This document shows, piece by piece, positions 26,117 to 34,690 of a stretch of DNA of 64,000 nt. Source of the stretch: an uncultured Propionimicrobium sp. GTDB taxonomy: Bacteria; Actinomycetota; Actinomycetes; Propionibacteriales; Propionibacteriaceae. How positions within the stretch are numbered: the stretch's first letter is position 1; the number at the start of each line of letters is the position of its first letter. A program made the position numbers and the translations under genes. The notes beneath the pieces were generated by a model, which saw only the letters and a program-made list of their open reading frames with translations, made no database searches and had not been told where the DNA came from. The stretch covers positions 1-64,000 of the forward strand of contig CAMIGX010000003.1 of assembly GCA_946221385.1 (NCBI GenBank), written 5' to 3'.

Positions 26117-28617
26117 TGAAGACCCCGCTACGCCGGCTATTTTCGTCCGGCATCGCCGTCTTGCTCGGCGTGCTGTTCATTTCGACGACGCTATTCCTCG
26201 GCGATTCCTTCCAAGCGACGCTAGAAGAGGCCGTCGCGGGCACCGCGCGCGACGCCGCAGTCGTGGTTCGTCAGACGAGCTATTCGAGCGGTAAAGAACC
26301 AGATCCGGTGACCACGCAGATGCGCGACCAGATCAAGGCGCTACCGGAGACCGAGTCGGTGCGTACGGTGCGTTCTTTCGGCGTCTTGCTCGACCGTGAG
26401 GACGGCAAATATGTCGACGCCATGAACTTGCAGCCATTAACTAACCGCACCACATTGGCTGAAGGCAGATTGCCCGAGCGTAGCGGTGAGGTCGCCATTA
26501 CCCCTGAGATGGTCAAGGATTACGACGTCAAGCTGGGCAGCCAGCACAAGCTGCTCAAATTCAATGGTGAAGGCATGGATGTCACCGTCGTCGGCATCAT
26601 CAACGCCGGCAATGACACATTGCCGTTCCCGATGAGCTATATCTTCGTCACCGAAGCCGACACCGAAAAACTGACGATGCGTGAGCCCAACGAGCTGGAC
26701 ACGATTTTCGTCAATGGCAGTGGCGACGCGGACAAGCTGCGCGACAAGATCGCGCAACTCGACAAGGTCAAGGGCACCAATGTCGAGGTCGAGACGCGGG
26801 CGCAGTTCCGCGAATCGATGAAGAAGGAACTCGCCGGCGACTCTGGCATGCGGATCTTGACGACCTTCTTCCTTGCCTTTGGTGTCGTCGCGCTGGCGGT
26901 CGCCGCGCTGGTCATCACCAATACGTTCACCATCCTGGTCGCCCAGCGGACTAGGCAATTCGCGCTGCTGCGCTGCGTCGGCGCGACCAAGCGTCAGGTC
27001 TTCGGCATGGTGGTCAAAGAGGCTGCGTTGACGGCGCTGATCGCCGGTGCGCTGGGTGTGGTCGGCGGTATGGCATTGACGGCTGCGGCCGTTCCGGTGC
27101 TGGCTCGGCTGCTCAAGATCGGTGTCGGCCGGCTGGCGTTCAATTGGCAGGGATTCGTCTTCCCGATCCTGGCGGCCTTGTTGGTGACGATCCTGGCCGC
27201 GCTCCCGGCCGCCCGACAGGCGACCCGCGTCGCCCCGATGGCGGCTTTGCGTCCGCAGACCGCGGGCGTGTTGAAGCGCAAGGCTGGTGTCGTCCAGCTG
27301 GTCTTCGGGTTCATCTTCCTAGCAGCCGGTGTCGCGGCGTTGATCTTCGCGGCGACGACCAAGGGCATGGTCTTGGCGGGCATCGCCGGTGGCATCGTCA
27401 GCTTCGTCGGCCTGCTGATGTTGGGCGGACTGTTCGTGCCCGGATTGATCGGCGCGATCGGGCTTCCGCTGCGTAAGACGGGTGTGCCGGCCGAGTTGGC
27501 CGTCGATAACGCGCTGCGAAATCCTTCGCGGACGGCCGCGACCGCTAGTGCGCTGCTGATCGGCGTCACGCTGGTCTCGATGATGACCGTCGGTGCTGCG
27601 TCAGCGCAAAAGACGATGGCCACCGAGATCGATCAATATTTCCCCGCCGATCTCGTCGCCCATTCGAGAACCGGTAGCTCGGTCACCGATGCCCAGATCG
27701 AAAGGATTCGTCAGCAAGACGGCGTCGCCAGCGTCACACCAATGTACGCGACCTCAGTGACCAGCGCTGAGGGCGGACGGCCTTTCCCCTTCCAGATCTG
27801 GGCACTCGAGGACGCCAAGGCCGGCCTGCGTGATCAGCGGGTCGCGGCGGCGCTCAACGATTCGACGATCGTCTACGGCTCGGACTGGAAGTATCAGGGC
27901 AAGGACGTCGTCGACGGCATGCAGGTCAAGCTGATGCGGATGGAATTCGAAGGCGATGACGGCGTTGCCAAACAGTTGCCTTCGGTTACGTTGACTGCCA
28001 AGGTCTTGGACAAATACCAGGCGGGGCCCGTGGTGAGCGTCAAGACCATCAAAGCCATTGATGCCAACGCCGAACGCCAAGCTGTGGTGAATTTCGATAA
28101 GAATCGCGACGCTATCGACGTCTATCGAGACCTCAACAAGAACCTCGCCGATCTGGGCCTGGCCTTCAGTGGCCCGGCCGTCGAGCGACAGATGATTCAG
28201 CAGATCGTCGACGGTGCGCTGTTCATGGTCTTGGCGCTGCTCGCGGTGGCCGTCATTATTTCGATCGTTGGCGTCGGCAATACCTTGAGTCTGGCCGTCC
28301 TCGAACGTACCCAGGAGCTTGGCTTGCTGCGGGCGCTCGGCCTGACGCGCAGCCAGACCAGGCGAATGATCGCGGTCGAGGCGCTGCTGATGGGCGGTGT
28401 AGCGACGGTGCTCGGCATGCTGGTCGGTTGTGGTTATGGCATTGCCGGGATCAGCTCGCTGCTTGCTGGGGAAGATTTCACGGCCGTCTTCGCGATCCCG
28501 TGGGCACGAATGGCGGTCATCTTCGCCGTCGCGATGCTGGCTGCCTGGCTGGCTAGCGTCGTCCCAGCCAACCGAGCGGCTCGGATCAGCCCCCAAGAGG
28601 CGCTGTCCACCGAGTAA
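26116..28617 (+). CDS. ABC transporter permease, FtsX-like
   Basis: An 833-residue permease: N-terminal helix (RLFSSGIAVLLGVLFISTTLFLG), a large extracytoplasmic domain (about residues 35-240), a three-helix FtsX domain (about 245-370), a middle helix pair (about 390-440), a second outside domain (about 480-690) and a final FtsX domain ending in the typical ANRAARISPQEALSTE. The duplicated architecture is that of actinobacterial single-polypeptide permeases. Together with the ATPase and the upstream two-component system it probably forms an antimicrobial-peptide or envelope-stress response module; the substrate is unknown. Confidence 0.9.
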   Translation: MKTPLRRLFSSGIAVLLGVLFISTTLFLGDSFQATLEEAVAGTARDAAVVVRQTSYSSGKEPDPVTTQMRDQIKALPETESVRTVRSFGVLLDREDGKYVDAMNLQPLTNRTTLAEGRLPERSGEVAITPEMVKDYDVKLGSQHKLLKFNGEGMDVTVVGIINAGNDTLPFPMSYIFVTEADTEKLTMREPNELDTIFVNGSGDADKLRDKIAQLDKVKGTNVEVETRAQFRESMKKELAGDSGMRILTTFFLAFGVVALAVAALVITNTFTILVAQRTRQFALLRCVGATKRQVFGMVVKEAALTALIAGALGVVGGMALTAAAVPVLARLLKIGVGRLAFNWQGFVFPILAALLVTILAALPAARQATRVAPMAALRPQTAGVLKRKAGVVQLVFGFIFLAAGVAALIFAATTKGMVLAGIAGGIVSFVGLLMLGGLFVPGLIGAIGLPLRKTGVPAELAVDNALRNPSRTAATASALLIGVTLVSMMTVGAASAQKTMATEIDQYFPADLVAHSRTGSSVTDAQIERIRQQDGVASVTPMYATSVTSAEGGRPFPFQIWALEDAKAGLRDQRVAAALNDSTIVYGSDWKYQGKDVVDGMQVKLMRMEFEGDDGVAKQLPSVTLTAKVLDKYQAGPVVSVKTIKAIDANAERQAVVNFDKNRDAIDVYRDLNKNLADLGLAFSGPAVERQMIQQIVDGALFMVLALLAVAVIISIVGVGNTLSLAVLERTQELGLLRALGLTRSQTRRMIAVEALLMGGVATVLGMLVGCGYGIAGISSLLAGEDFTAVFAIPWARMAVIFAVAMLAAWLASVVPANRAARISPQEALSTE

Positions 28618-28635
28618 TCGATCAATCAAGACAAT

Positions 28636-28671
28636 GGCCCAGCCGGATTCTCCGGCTGGGCCGCTTATTTT
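28636..28671 (+). terminator. Intrinsic terminator of the kinase-regulator-ABC operon
   Basis: Perfect 12-bp stem GGCCCAGCCGGA (28636-28647) / TCCGGCTGGGCC (28651-28662), 3-base loop, then a T-rich tail. Confidence 0.9.
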
Positions 28672-28720
28672 GCGCTTGTATTTCTGATCAATAAAGAAAG
28701 AGTTCTATTGCCAAATGAGT

Positions 28721-28739
28721 TTAGGTTTACCTTGGTTAA
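28721..28739. promoter_or_regulatory. DtxR/IdeR-like iron box upstream of dmsA (weak)
   Basis: TTAGGTTTACCTTGGTTAA matches 13 of 19 positions of the consensus TTAGGTTAGSCTAACCTAA, including the whole left half. It lies about 75 bases before the dmsA start. A better match precedes the lactate operon at 47416. Both operons encode Fe-S-rich enzymes. Confidence 0.35.
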
Positions 28740-28814
28740 TTTTCTAAATTGGCGTTAGGAATAATTGACTGGGAAATCGTTAACGTTGCGAATCGCCTGA
28801 CCAAGGGGGCTGAC

Positions 28815-31271
28815 ATGGTCGACAGCCACGTGCCAGTAATTGAAGCTGCAAAATCGAGCCAGCATGCCGCTGACGGCCTGAGCCGTCGATCCTTCATGAA
28901 GTGGTCGGCAGCTGTGGCGGGCACCGCGGCCGTCAGCTCGCAACTGCTGCCGGCGTCCAAGACGGCCTTCTCTAATGCTGATAGCCCGGCGGCTAAGACG
29001 AAGATCTTCCGCTCAGCGAATACCCCGGAGTGCCTGCACTGCGCGCTGTTGGTGCACGTCGAGGACGGCAAGGTTCGTAAGATCACTGCCGATCCAGATT
29101 TCCATATCAAGGCTTGTGCACGCGGCATTTCGCGGACCAATCAGCTCTATAGCCCACATCGGCTCAAGCATCCGATGAAGCGGAAAGGCGAGCGCGGCTC
29201 GGGGGAGTGGGAAGAAATTTCCTGGGACGAGGCCCTCGACACGATCGCCGAAAAGATGCGGACGATCCGTGCTGAGAGTGGAAATGAAGCTTTCTTGCCC
29301 ATCGGTGGAACCGGAAACTGGTCTTCGCTTTCGACCGGCGTCAACGGACTGTGGGGTTCGTTCTGGAATCGATTTGGCGGCTCTACGACGACCGTTGGTT
29401 CGCTATGTTGCATCTCTGTAACCGAGGGCTTTAATGCGATATTCGGTGGAAACCGCTCCGAATTCCGCGATGAATGGGTGCATTCTCGTTTCTTTATTGC
29501 CTGGGGAAATAATCCGGCAGTCACTAACGGTGGATATTTCAAAAATATTCTCGACGCTCGGGAAAAGAATGGCGCCAAGCTGGTCGTCATCGATCCGAGG
29601 CTGAGCGAGACCGCGGCGCTAGCCGACGAGTGGATTCAAGTTCGTCCTGGCACTGACGCGGCACTGTCGCTCGGCATGATCAATGTCATCTTGCAGGAGA
29701 AGCTCTACGACGAGGCTTACCTGAAGGCGTATACCAATGCGCCATTCCTGATCAAGCTCGGTGAACAAGGCTATGACCTCGACGAGCAGGCGAGCAGCTG
29801 GAAACCAGGCGAGAAGCTCCCGGTCGATCTCAAGGATCTGCAGCTGCTGACCCAAGAGCCGACCGAGCCAGGCGGAAAGCCCGCGTACTTCGTCTGGGAC
29901 GAACAGAGCAACCAGCCCGTCTCGACGGCTACTCCGGGACTAAATCCGCGACTCGAGGGCACTTTCATCGTCAATGGCGCCAAATATCAGACGGTGCACT
30001 CGTGGATGAAAGCGATTGCTAAGCGGTACACGCCAGAAGTGGTTGAAAAGATCACTGCCGCTCCTGGGCCAAAAGTTCAGCAGCTGGCGCGAGAGTACGC
30101 TGTCGCAAAGCCGGCGGCGATCATTCAGAACATGGCGGCGGCGCAGCGAACGGACCAAGGCACCTTGACCGTCATCGGGCAGCTCTACCTAGCTGCGTTG
30201 ACCGGCAACGTCGGAGTGCTAGGTGGTGGCGTCAATGACACCGGCGGCGTCATGCAGACTCACAAGATCAACTATCCGGTGCCGTTGCAAAAGAATCCCC
30301 CGATCAAGCAGATCCCAGTGACTCAGGTGGCTCGTGCGATTCTTGAGGAGAATCCTTACAAGATCCGATTCCTGCACGCAGCTGGCACTAACTTGATCAG
30401 CCAGCATCCTGAAACCAACAAGATGATCGAAGCCTTCAAAAAGGTCGATTTCTTTGTGGTGCAGGACATCTTCATGACTTCCACAGCGAAGTATGCCGAT
30501 ATTGTGCTGCCGGTTACCACTATCTTTGAGGCGCGCAATCTCATAGCTGGAAAGCGTGAGCGTCATATCCAGCTCATGGAACAAGCTATTGAGCCGCTTT
30601 TTGAATCAAAGAGCGATCAATGGATCCTGACTGAGTTGGCGGAACGTCTTGGCTTCGGTGAAGCTTTCGACAAGCCAACCGACGACCTCATCCGCCACGT
30701 CCTCAAGGACAGTGGCGTGACCTTGGAGCAGCTTGAAAAGGGCCCAGTAAATCCAATGCCGAGCCCTTGGATTCCATTCGGCGATAAGAAATTTGATACC
30801 AAGTCCGGACGGATCGAATTCTTCTCTACTTATCTGCAGGATAAGGGCTTCGAACCAATGCTGGATTACGAGGATCCTGTCGAGGTGCCATGGGTCCAGC
30901 CGGAGCTGGCAAAGAAATACCCGCTGCAACTGGTCAACAGACGTAACCACAATCAGGTTAATTCGAGCTTCTACCACCACAAGGATTTGCTCGAAATTTT
31001 CCCCGGTCAGGTGCTGCAGATTAGTCCTGCAGATGCCAAGAAGCGTGGCATCAAGGACGGTCAGAAGGTTCAGGTCGTCAACGACCGCGGTCGGGTCGAC
31101 GCGACTGCGCAAATCTATCCAGGATTGATGGCTGGCGTCGTCACCTTGAACACCGGTTTTGGCGGGCTGGACGAACGTGAGGCAGCAAGCCAATTGAGCC
31201 CTGACAAATACGACAAGCGCTCATGCGGGCACACGCTGAATTCATCCATGGTCGACGTGGTAATCGCATAG
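28815..31271 (+). CDS. dmsA: DMSO reductase-family molybdopterin oxidoreductase, catalytic subunit
   Basis: An 818-residue molybdopterin-guanine-dinucleotide enzyme. A twin-arginine signal (SRRSFMKWSAAVAGTAAV, residues 23-40) directs export. The MGD-binding core carries GNNPAVTNGGYF and KLVVIDPRLSETAALADEWIQVRPGTDAAL, the C-terminal dinucleotide domain QLVNRRNHNQVNSSFYHH. For the N-terminal Fe-S cluster only C73, C76 and C101 are seen; alignment to DmsA leaves the first of the usual four cysteines missing. I start at ATG 28815, behind AAGGGGG. The Fe-S subunit follows 10 bases later, but no DmsC anchor or TorD-type chaperone is nearby. DMSO is only one possible acceptor. Confidence 0.88.
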   Translation: MVDSHVPVIEAAKSSQHAADGLSRRSFMKWSAAVAGTAAVSSQLLPASKTAFSNADSPAAKTKIFRSANTPECLHCALLVHVEDGKVRKITADPDFHIKACARGISRTNQLYSPHRLKHPMKRKGERGSGEWEEISWDEALDTIAEKMRTIRAESGNEAFLPIGGTGNWSSLSTGVNGLWGSFWNRFGGSTTTVGSLCCISVTEGFNAIFGGNRSEFRDEWVHSRFFIAWGNNPAVTNGGYFKNILDAREKNGAKLVVIDPRLSETAALADEWIQVRPGTDAALSLGMINVILQEKLYDEAYLKAYTNAPFLIKLGEQGYDLDEQASSWKPGEKLPVDLKDLQLLTQEPTEPGGKPAYFVWDEQSNQPVSTATPGLNPRLEGTFIVNGAKYQTVHSWMKAIAKRYTPEVVEKITAAPGPKVQQLAREYAVAKPAAIIQNMAAAQRTDQGTLTVIGQLYLAALTGNVGVLGGGVNDTGGVMQTHKINYPVPLQKNPPIKQIPVTQVARAILEENPYKIRFLHAAGTNLISQHPETNKMIEAFKKVDFFVVQDIFMTSTAKYADIVLPVTTIFEARNLIAGKRERHIQLMEQAIEPLFESKSDQWILTELAERLGFGEAFDKPTDDLIRHVLKDSGVTLEQLEKGPVNPMPSPWIPFGDKKFDTKSGRIEFFSTYLQDKGFEPMLDYEDPVEVPWVQPELAKKYPLQLVNRRNHNQVNSSFYHHKDLLEIFPGQVLQISPADAKKRGIKDGQKVQVVNDRGRVDATAQIYPGLMAGVVTLNTGFGGLDEREAASQLSPDKYDKRSCGHTLNSSMVDVVIA

Positions 31272-31281
31272 GAGAAATGAC

Positions 31282-31827
31282 ATGCCAAAGCCAAAGAATG
31301 CGTTCTATGTCGACGTCACCCGCTGCATCGGTTGCCGGGCTTGCGAAATCGCCTGTAAAGAAGAAAATCAGGTTCCCGAAGGAATTCGCTGGCGTCAGGT
31401 GCGAACCGTCGAGAGTGAATCTCAGGGCCGGCCGTCCTTCTATTTCCTGTCGGTAGCTTGCAATCACTGTGAAGATCCGATTTGCACCAAGGTCTGCCCG
31501 ACGACCGCGATGCACCAGCGTGAAGACGGTGTGGTGCTCGTCGACGAAACCAAGTGCGTCGGCTGCCGCTATTGCGAATGGGCTTGCCCATACGGCGCGC
31601 TGCATTTCAACGCCAACACCGGCCACATGAGCAAGTGCACCTTCTGTGAACATCGCCAAGCTGACGGCCAAGCCCCGGCCTGCGTCGAGGCATGTCCGAC
31701 CGAAGCCCTGCAATGGGGTCCGTTCGACGACATCATTGGACGGCCGGGCAGCACGGCTGAATTCGGTCCGCTACCTGATGCCGAAATCACCAAGCCGGCG
31801 ATCCGCTTCAAGCCGCCGCGTCAGTGA
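31282..31827 (+). CDS. dmsB: DMSO reductase-family Fe-S electron transfer subunit
   Basis: A 181-residue ferredoxin-like subunit with four [4Fe-4S] motifs: CIGCRACEIAC, CNHCEDPICTKVCP, CVGCRYCEWACP and CTFCEHRQADGQAPACVEACP, i.e. the 16 cysteines expected of DmsB. It would wire the catalytic subunit to an electron donor in the membrane. It is cotranscribed with dmsA. Its usual partner DmsC is absent; the next gene is an unrelated LysE exporter. Confidence 0.93.
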   Translation: MPKPKNAFYVDVTRCIGCRACEIACKEENQVPEGIRWRQVRTVESESQGRPSFYFLSVACNHCEDPICTKVCPTTAMHQREDGVVLVDETKCVGCRYCEWACPYGALHFNANTGHMSKCTFCEHRQADGQAPACVEACPTEALQWGPFDDIIGRPGSTAEFGPLPDAEITKPAIRFKPPRQ

Positions 31828-31872
31828 GTTGCGTCAAGCTGAACTGACGGCTAGCGGCTAGTCTGAGCCTTC

Positions 31873-32535
31873 GTGACTTGGTCCAGCTATTTCGCGCTGA
31901 TCGGCGTCTGGTTGGCAGCGATCCTCAGCCCAGGGCCGGATCTGTTGCAGATCATCCGCGTCGGCACCAAATCGTGGCGGGCGGGAGTCGCGTGCGCTTG
32001 CGGCATCATGCTGGGCAACATGATCTGGATTTTCGGCTCGCTGCTCGGTCTAAGCGCCCTGCTGCAAGCTGCGCCGCAAATCCTCACGGTGCTGCAGCTA
32101 GTCGGCGGCGGCTACCTGTGGTACATGGGCCTCGGCGCGCTGCGTTCTGGCCTGCTAGCGCGACGGCAGCAGACTGCGGAGGCGGCGCCGTCCGAAATTT
32201 CGGAGCCGCCAGCGGCCAAAGTGCTTAGTCCGCGCCGAGCGCTGAGCGTGGGACTTGCTACCAATCTTTCGAATCCTAAAGCTGTGCTGTTCTTTGCAGC
32301 GGTTTTCGCTCAGTTCGTCAAACCCGCGATGGGATGGCAGTGGACGGTGGTCATCGTCGCCACATTGGTAGTGCTCGGCATCACGTGGTTCGTCGGTTTC
32401 GCGTTGCTCGTCGACAAGATCGGCGCTTGGCTGGCCAAGCATCGGCATTGGGTCGACGTCATCACCGGGTTGATTTTCGTTGCCCTAGCGAGCCGGATAA
32501 TCGTGGAGAGTTTGAGGCACATCTCCTCGACCTAG
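31873..32535 (+). CDS. LysE/RhtB-family amino-acid exporter
   Basis: A 220-residue inner-membrane exporter with about six helices and the family hallmark AAILSPGPDLLQIIRVGTKS near the N-terminus, followed by GIMLGNMIWIFGSLLGLSALL and GGGYLWYMGLGALRSG. A charged loop (about residues 98-118) splits the protein, and SNPKAVLFFAAVFAQFV marks the second half. Start is GTG 31873. It lies 45 bases after dmsB but functional linkage is doubtful. Substrate not predictable. Confidence 0.87.
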   Translation: MTWSSYFALIGVWLAAILSPGPDLLQIIRVGTKSWRAGVACACGIMLGNMIWIFGSLLGLSALLQAAPQILTVLQLVGGGYLWYMGLGALRSGLLARRQQTAEAAPSEISEPPAAKVLSPRRALSVGLATNLSNPKAVLFFAAVFAQFVKPAMGWQWTVVIVATLVVLGITWFVGFALLVDKIGAWLAKHRHWVDVITGLIFVALASRIIVESLRHISST

Positions 32536-32716
32536 TTACGACATTGCTGGCCAGCGTCAGGTCAGCGAAGCAGGTGGCTCAGACCAGTCCCCAATAACGT
32601 GCAGATTGGTGCCGTATTCGGGTGGGCCGCGTCAATTACGAGTTCGTAATGCCGAACTCATCGTCAAAGGTCATTCGCTTTGCTCATCACAAATGGCGGC
32701 TACGAACGCCTTTGTG

Positions 32717-34690
32717 TCACTCCATGGCGGCTTGGAATTGCGACTGGTAGAGGTCGTAGTAGGCACCGCGGGCGGCAATCAGCTCGTCGTGATTGCCTTG
32801 CTCGACGATGTCACCATCTGCCATCACCAAGATCAGATCTGCATTGCGGATCGTGCTCAGCCGGTGCGCGATGACGAAGCTAGTCCGGCCACCGCGGAGT
32901 TGATTCATCGCCTCTTGCACCAAGACTTCAGTTCGCGTGTCGACGCTGGAAGTCGCTTCGTCGAGGATCAAGACGTCCGGATCGCCGATGAAGGCGCGTG
33001 CGATAGTGATCAGCTGCTTTTCGCCCGCTGAGACATTATTGCCTTCTTCGTCAATGACGGTGTCGTAGCCGTCGGGCAGCTGGTGGACGAAACGGTCGAC
33101 GAAGGCCGCTTTCGCGGCAGCCTGGATTTCGTCCTCGGTCGCGCCGTGCTTGCCGTAGGCGATGTTTTCGCGGATCGTGCCGCCAAATAACCAGGTGTCT
33201 TGCAAGACCATGCCCAGGTGGCTGCGCAGATTTCGGCGCGGGACACCAGCGATATCGACCCCGTCAACCAGGATTTGGCCATCGTCTAGCTCATAGAAGC
33301 GCTCGAGCAGATTGACCAAGGTCGTCTTGCCGGCGCCGGTCGGGCCGACGATAGCGATGGTCTGGCCAGGCTGTGCCTCGAGGGAAAGGCCCTCGATGAG
33401 GTCCTGATCGGGGCGATAAGAGAAGTGCACATCTTTGAATTCGACGTGGCCGTCGATTTCGTCAGGCAGCGCACCGCTAGCTTCGGCGCTCATCTCCTCG
33501 GCGTCCAGCACCTCGAAGACCCGCTCGGCTGAGGCGACGCCCGATTGCAACAGATTGGCCATCGACGCTAGCTGCGTCAACGGCTGGGTGAACATCCGCG
33601 AATACATGATGAAGGCCTGAATATTGCCGATCGGCATTCGGCCATTAGCGACCTGCAAGCCGCCGACGACCGCGATGACGACATAATTCAGGTTTCCGAT
33701 GAAGAAATTCAACGGCATGATCATTGCCGAAATGAATTGTGCCCGGAAAGCCGCGTCAAATAGTCGGTTATTGGTCTTCTCGAACTCTTCAGCGACTTCC
33801 TGCTGACGGCCGAAGACCTTGACCAGGGAATGGCCGGTGTAGGCCTCTTCAACCTGCGCATTCAGCTCACCGGTGCGTTTCCACATGCTCGCGAATTGCA
33901 CCTGCGCTCGCTTAGCGACTAGGCCAGATAGCACCATCGACGTCGGAATGATCAGCAGCGTGATGAGCGCCAACCGCCATTCGACGTTGAACATCATGAT
34001 GCCCACGCCGAGCAAGGTCAGCATCGCAGACAGCATTTGCCCCAGCGTCTGCTGCAATGACGTCGCAATATTGTCGATGTCATTGGTCATTCGGCTCAAC
34101 AATTCACCACGCGGCTGTTTGTCAAAATAGCTCAAGGGCAATTTGTCGAGCTTATTGCGTAATTCTTGGCGGAGCTTATAAATAGTCCGTTGCGCGACGC
34201 GGTTCAGCAGCCAGTTTTGCAAGAACGCGAATAGCGCTGAAATCAGATAGAGGCTGACGACCAAGATCACGATTTGGCCGAGCCGATCGAAATCGATCCC
34301 AACCCCGGGGGTGAAATCCATTCCACTGAGCATGTCAGCGACCTGATCTTGGCCCTGTTGACGCAGCATCTCGATGACCTGCTCGCGGCTCGCGCCCGCG
34401 GGCATCCGACGACCAATGACGCCGGCGAAGATGACGTCAGTCGCGCGGCCGAGAATCTTGGGGCCGACGACGTTGAGTGCGACCGCCAGCGCGCCCAGCA
34501 CGACCACGACGACCAGCGCTACCCGGAACTCGCGCATCCTGCCCAACAGGCGGCGCAGCGAAGGGCCGAAGTTAATCGCCTTGTCGCCGCCGAAACGACC
34601 ATGCGGGCCGGCTGGGCCATGGCCGCGCGGCGCGCTCTTTTGCTCTCCGGCGTCGTTAGCCGGCGTCTGCTCGATCTCTTCGCTGCTCAT
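32717..34690 (-). CDS. ABC exporter half-transporter, canonical-site subunit
   Basis: A 657-residue type IV (MsbA-like) half-exporter: disordered N-terminus, six membrane helices (about residues 50-380) and a nucleotide-binding domain with Walker A GPTGAGKTTLVN, signature NVSAGEKQLITIARAF (variant of LSGGQ), Walker B VLILDEATSSVD and H-loop IAHRLSTIRNAD. It overlaps its partner gene by 4 bases. The partner has altered catalytic residues, so the pair is a heterodimeric multidrug-type exporter in which this subunit supplies the catalytic Walker B Glu and switch His. Confidence 0.92.
   Translation of the reverse strand: MSSEEIEQTPANDAGEQKSAPRGHGPAGPHGRFGGDKAINFGPSLRRLLGRMREFRVALVVVVVLGALAVALNVVGPKILGRATDVIFAGVIGRRMPAGASREQVIEMLRQQGQDQVADMLSGMDFTPGVGIDFDRLGQIVILVVSLYLISALFAFLQNWLLNRVAQRTIYKLRQELRNKLDKLPLSYFDKQPRGELLSRMTNDIDNIATSLQQTLGQMLSAMLTLLGVGIMMFNVEWRLALITLLIIPTSMVLSGLVAKRAQVQFASMWKRTGELNAQVEEAYTGHSLVKVFGRQQEVAEEFEKTNNRLFDAAFRAQFISAMIMPLNFFIGNLNYVVIAVVGGLQVANGRMPIGNIQAFIMYSRMFTQPLTQLASMANLLQSGVASAERVFEVLDAEEMSAEASGALPDEIDGHVEFKDVHFSYRPDQDLIEGLSLEAQPGQTIAIVGPTGAGKTTLVNLLERFYELDDGQILVDGVDIAGVPRRNLRSHLGMVLQDTWLFGGTIRENIAYGKHGATEDEIQAAAKAAFVDRFVHQLPDGYDTVIDEEGNNVSAGEKQLITIARAFIGDPDVLILDEATSSVDTRTEVLVQEAMNQLRGGRTSFVIAHRLSTIRNADLILVMADGDIVEQGNHDELIAARGAYYDLYQSQFQAAME

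Noticed and set aside
32635..32650. ATTACGA-GT-TCGTAAT inverted repeat between the LysE gene and the ABC exporter
   Set aside because: Short 7-bp arms with a 2-base loop and no T-tract; could be a weak terminator but not supported enough to annotate.
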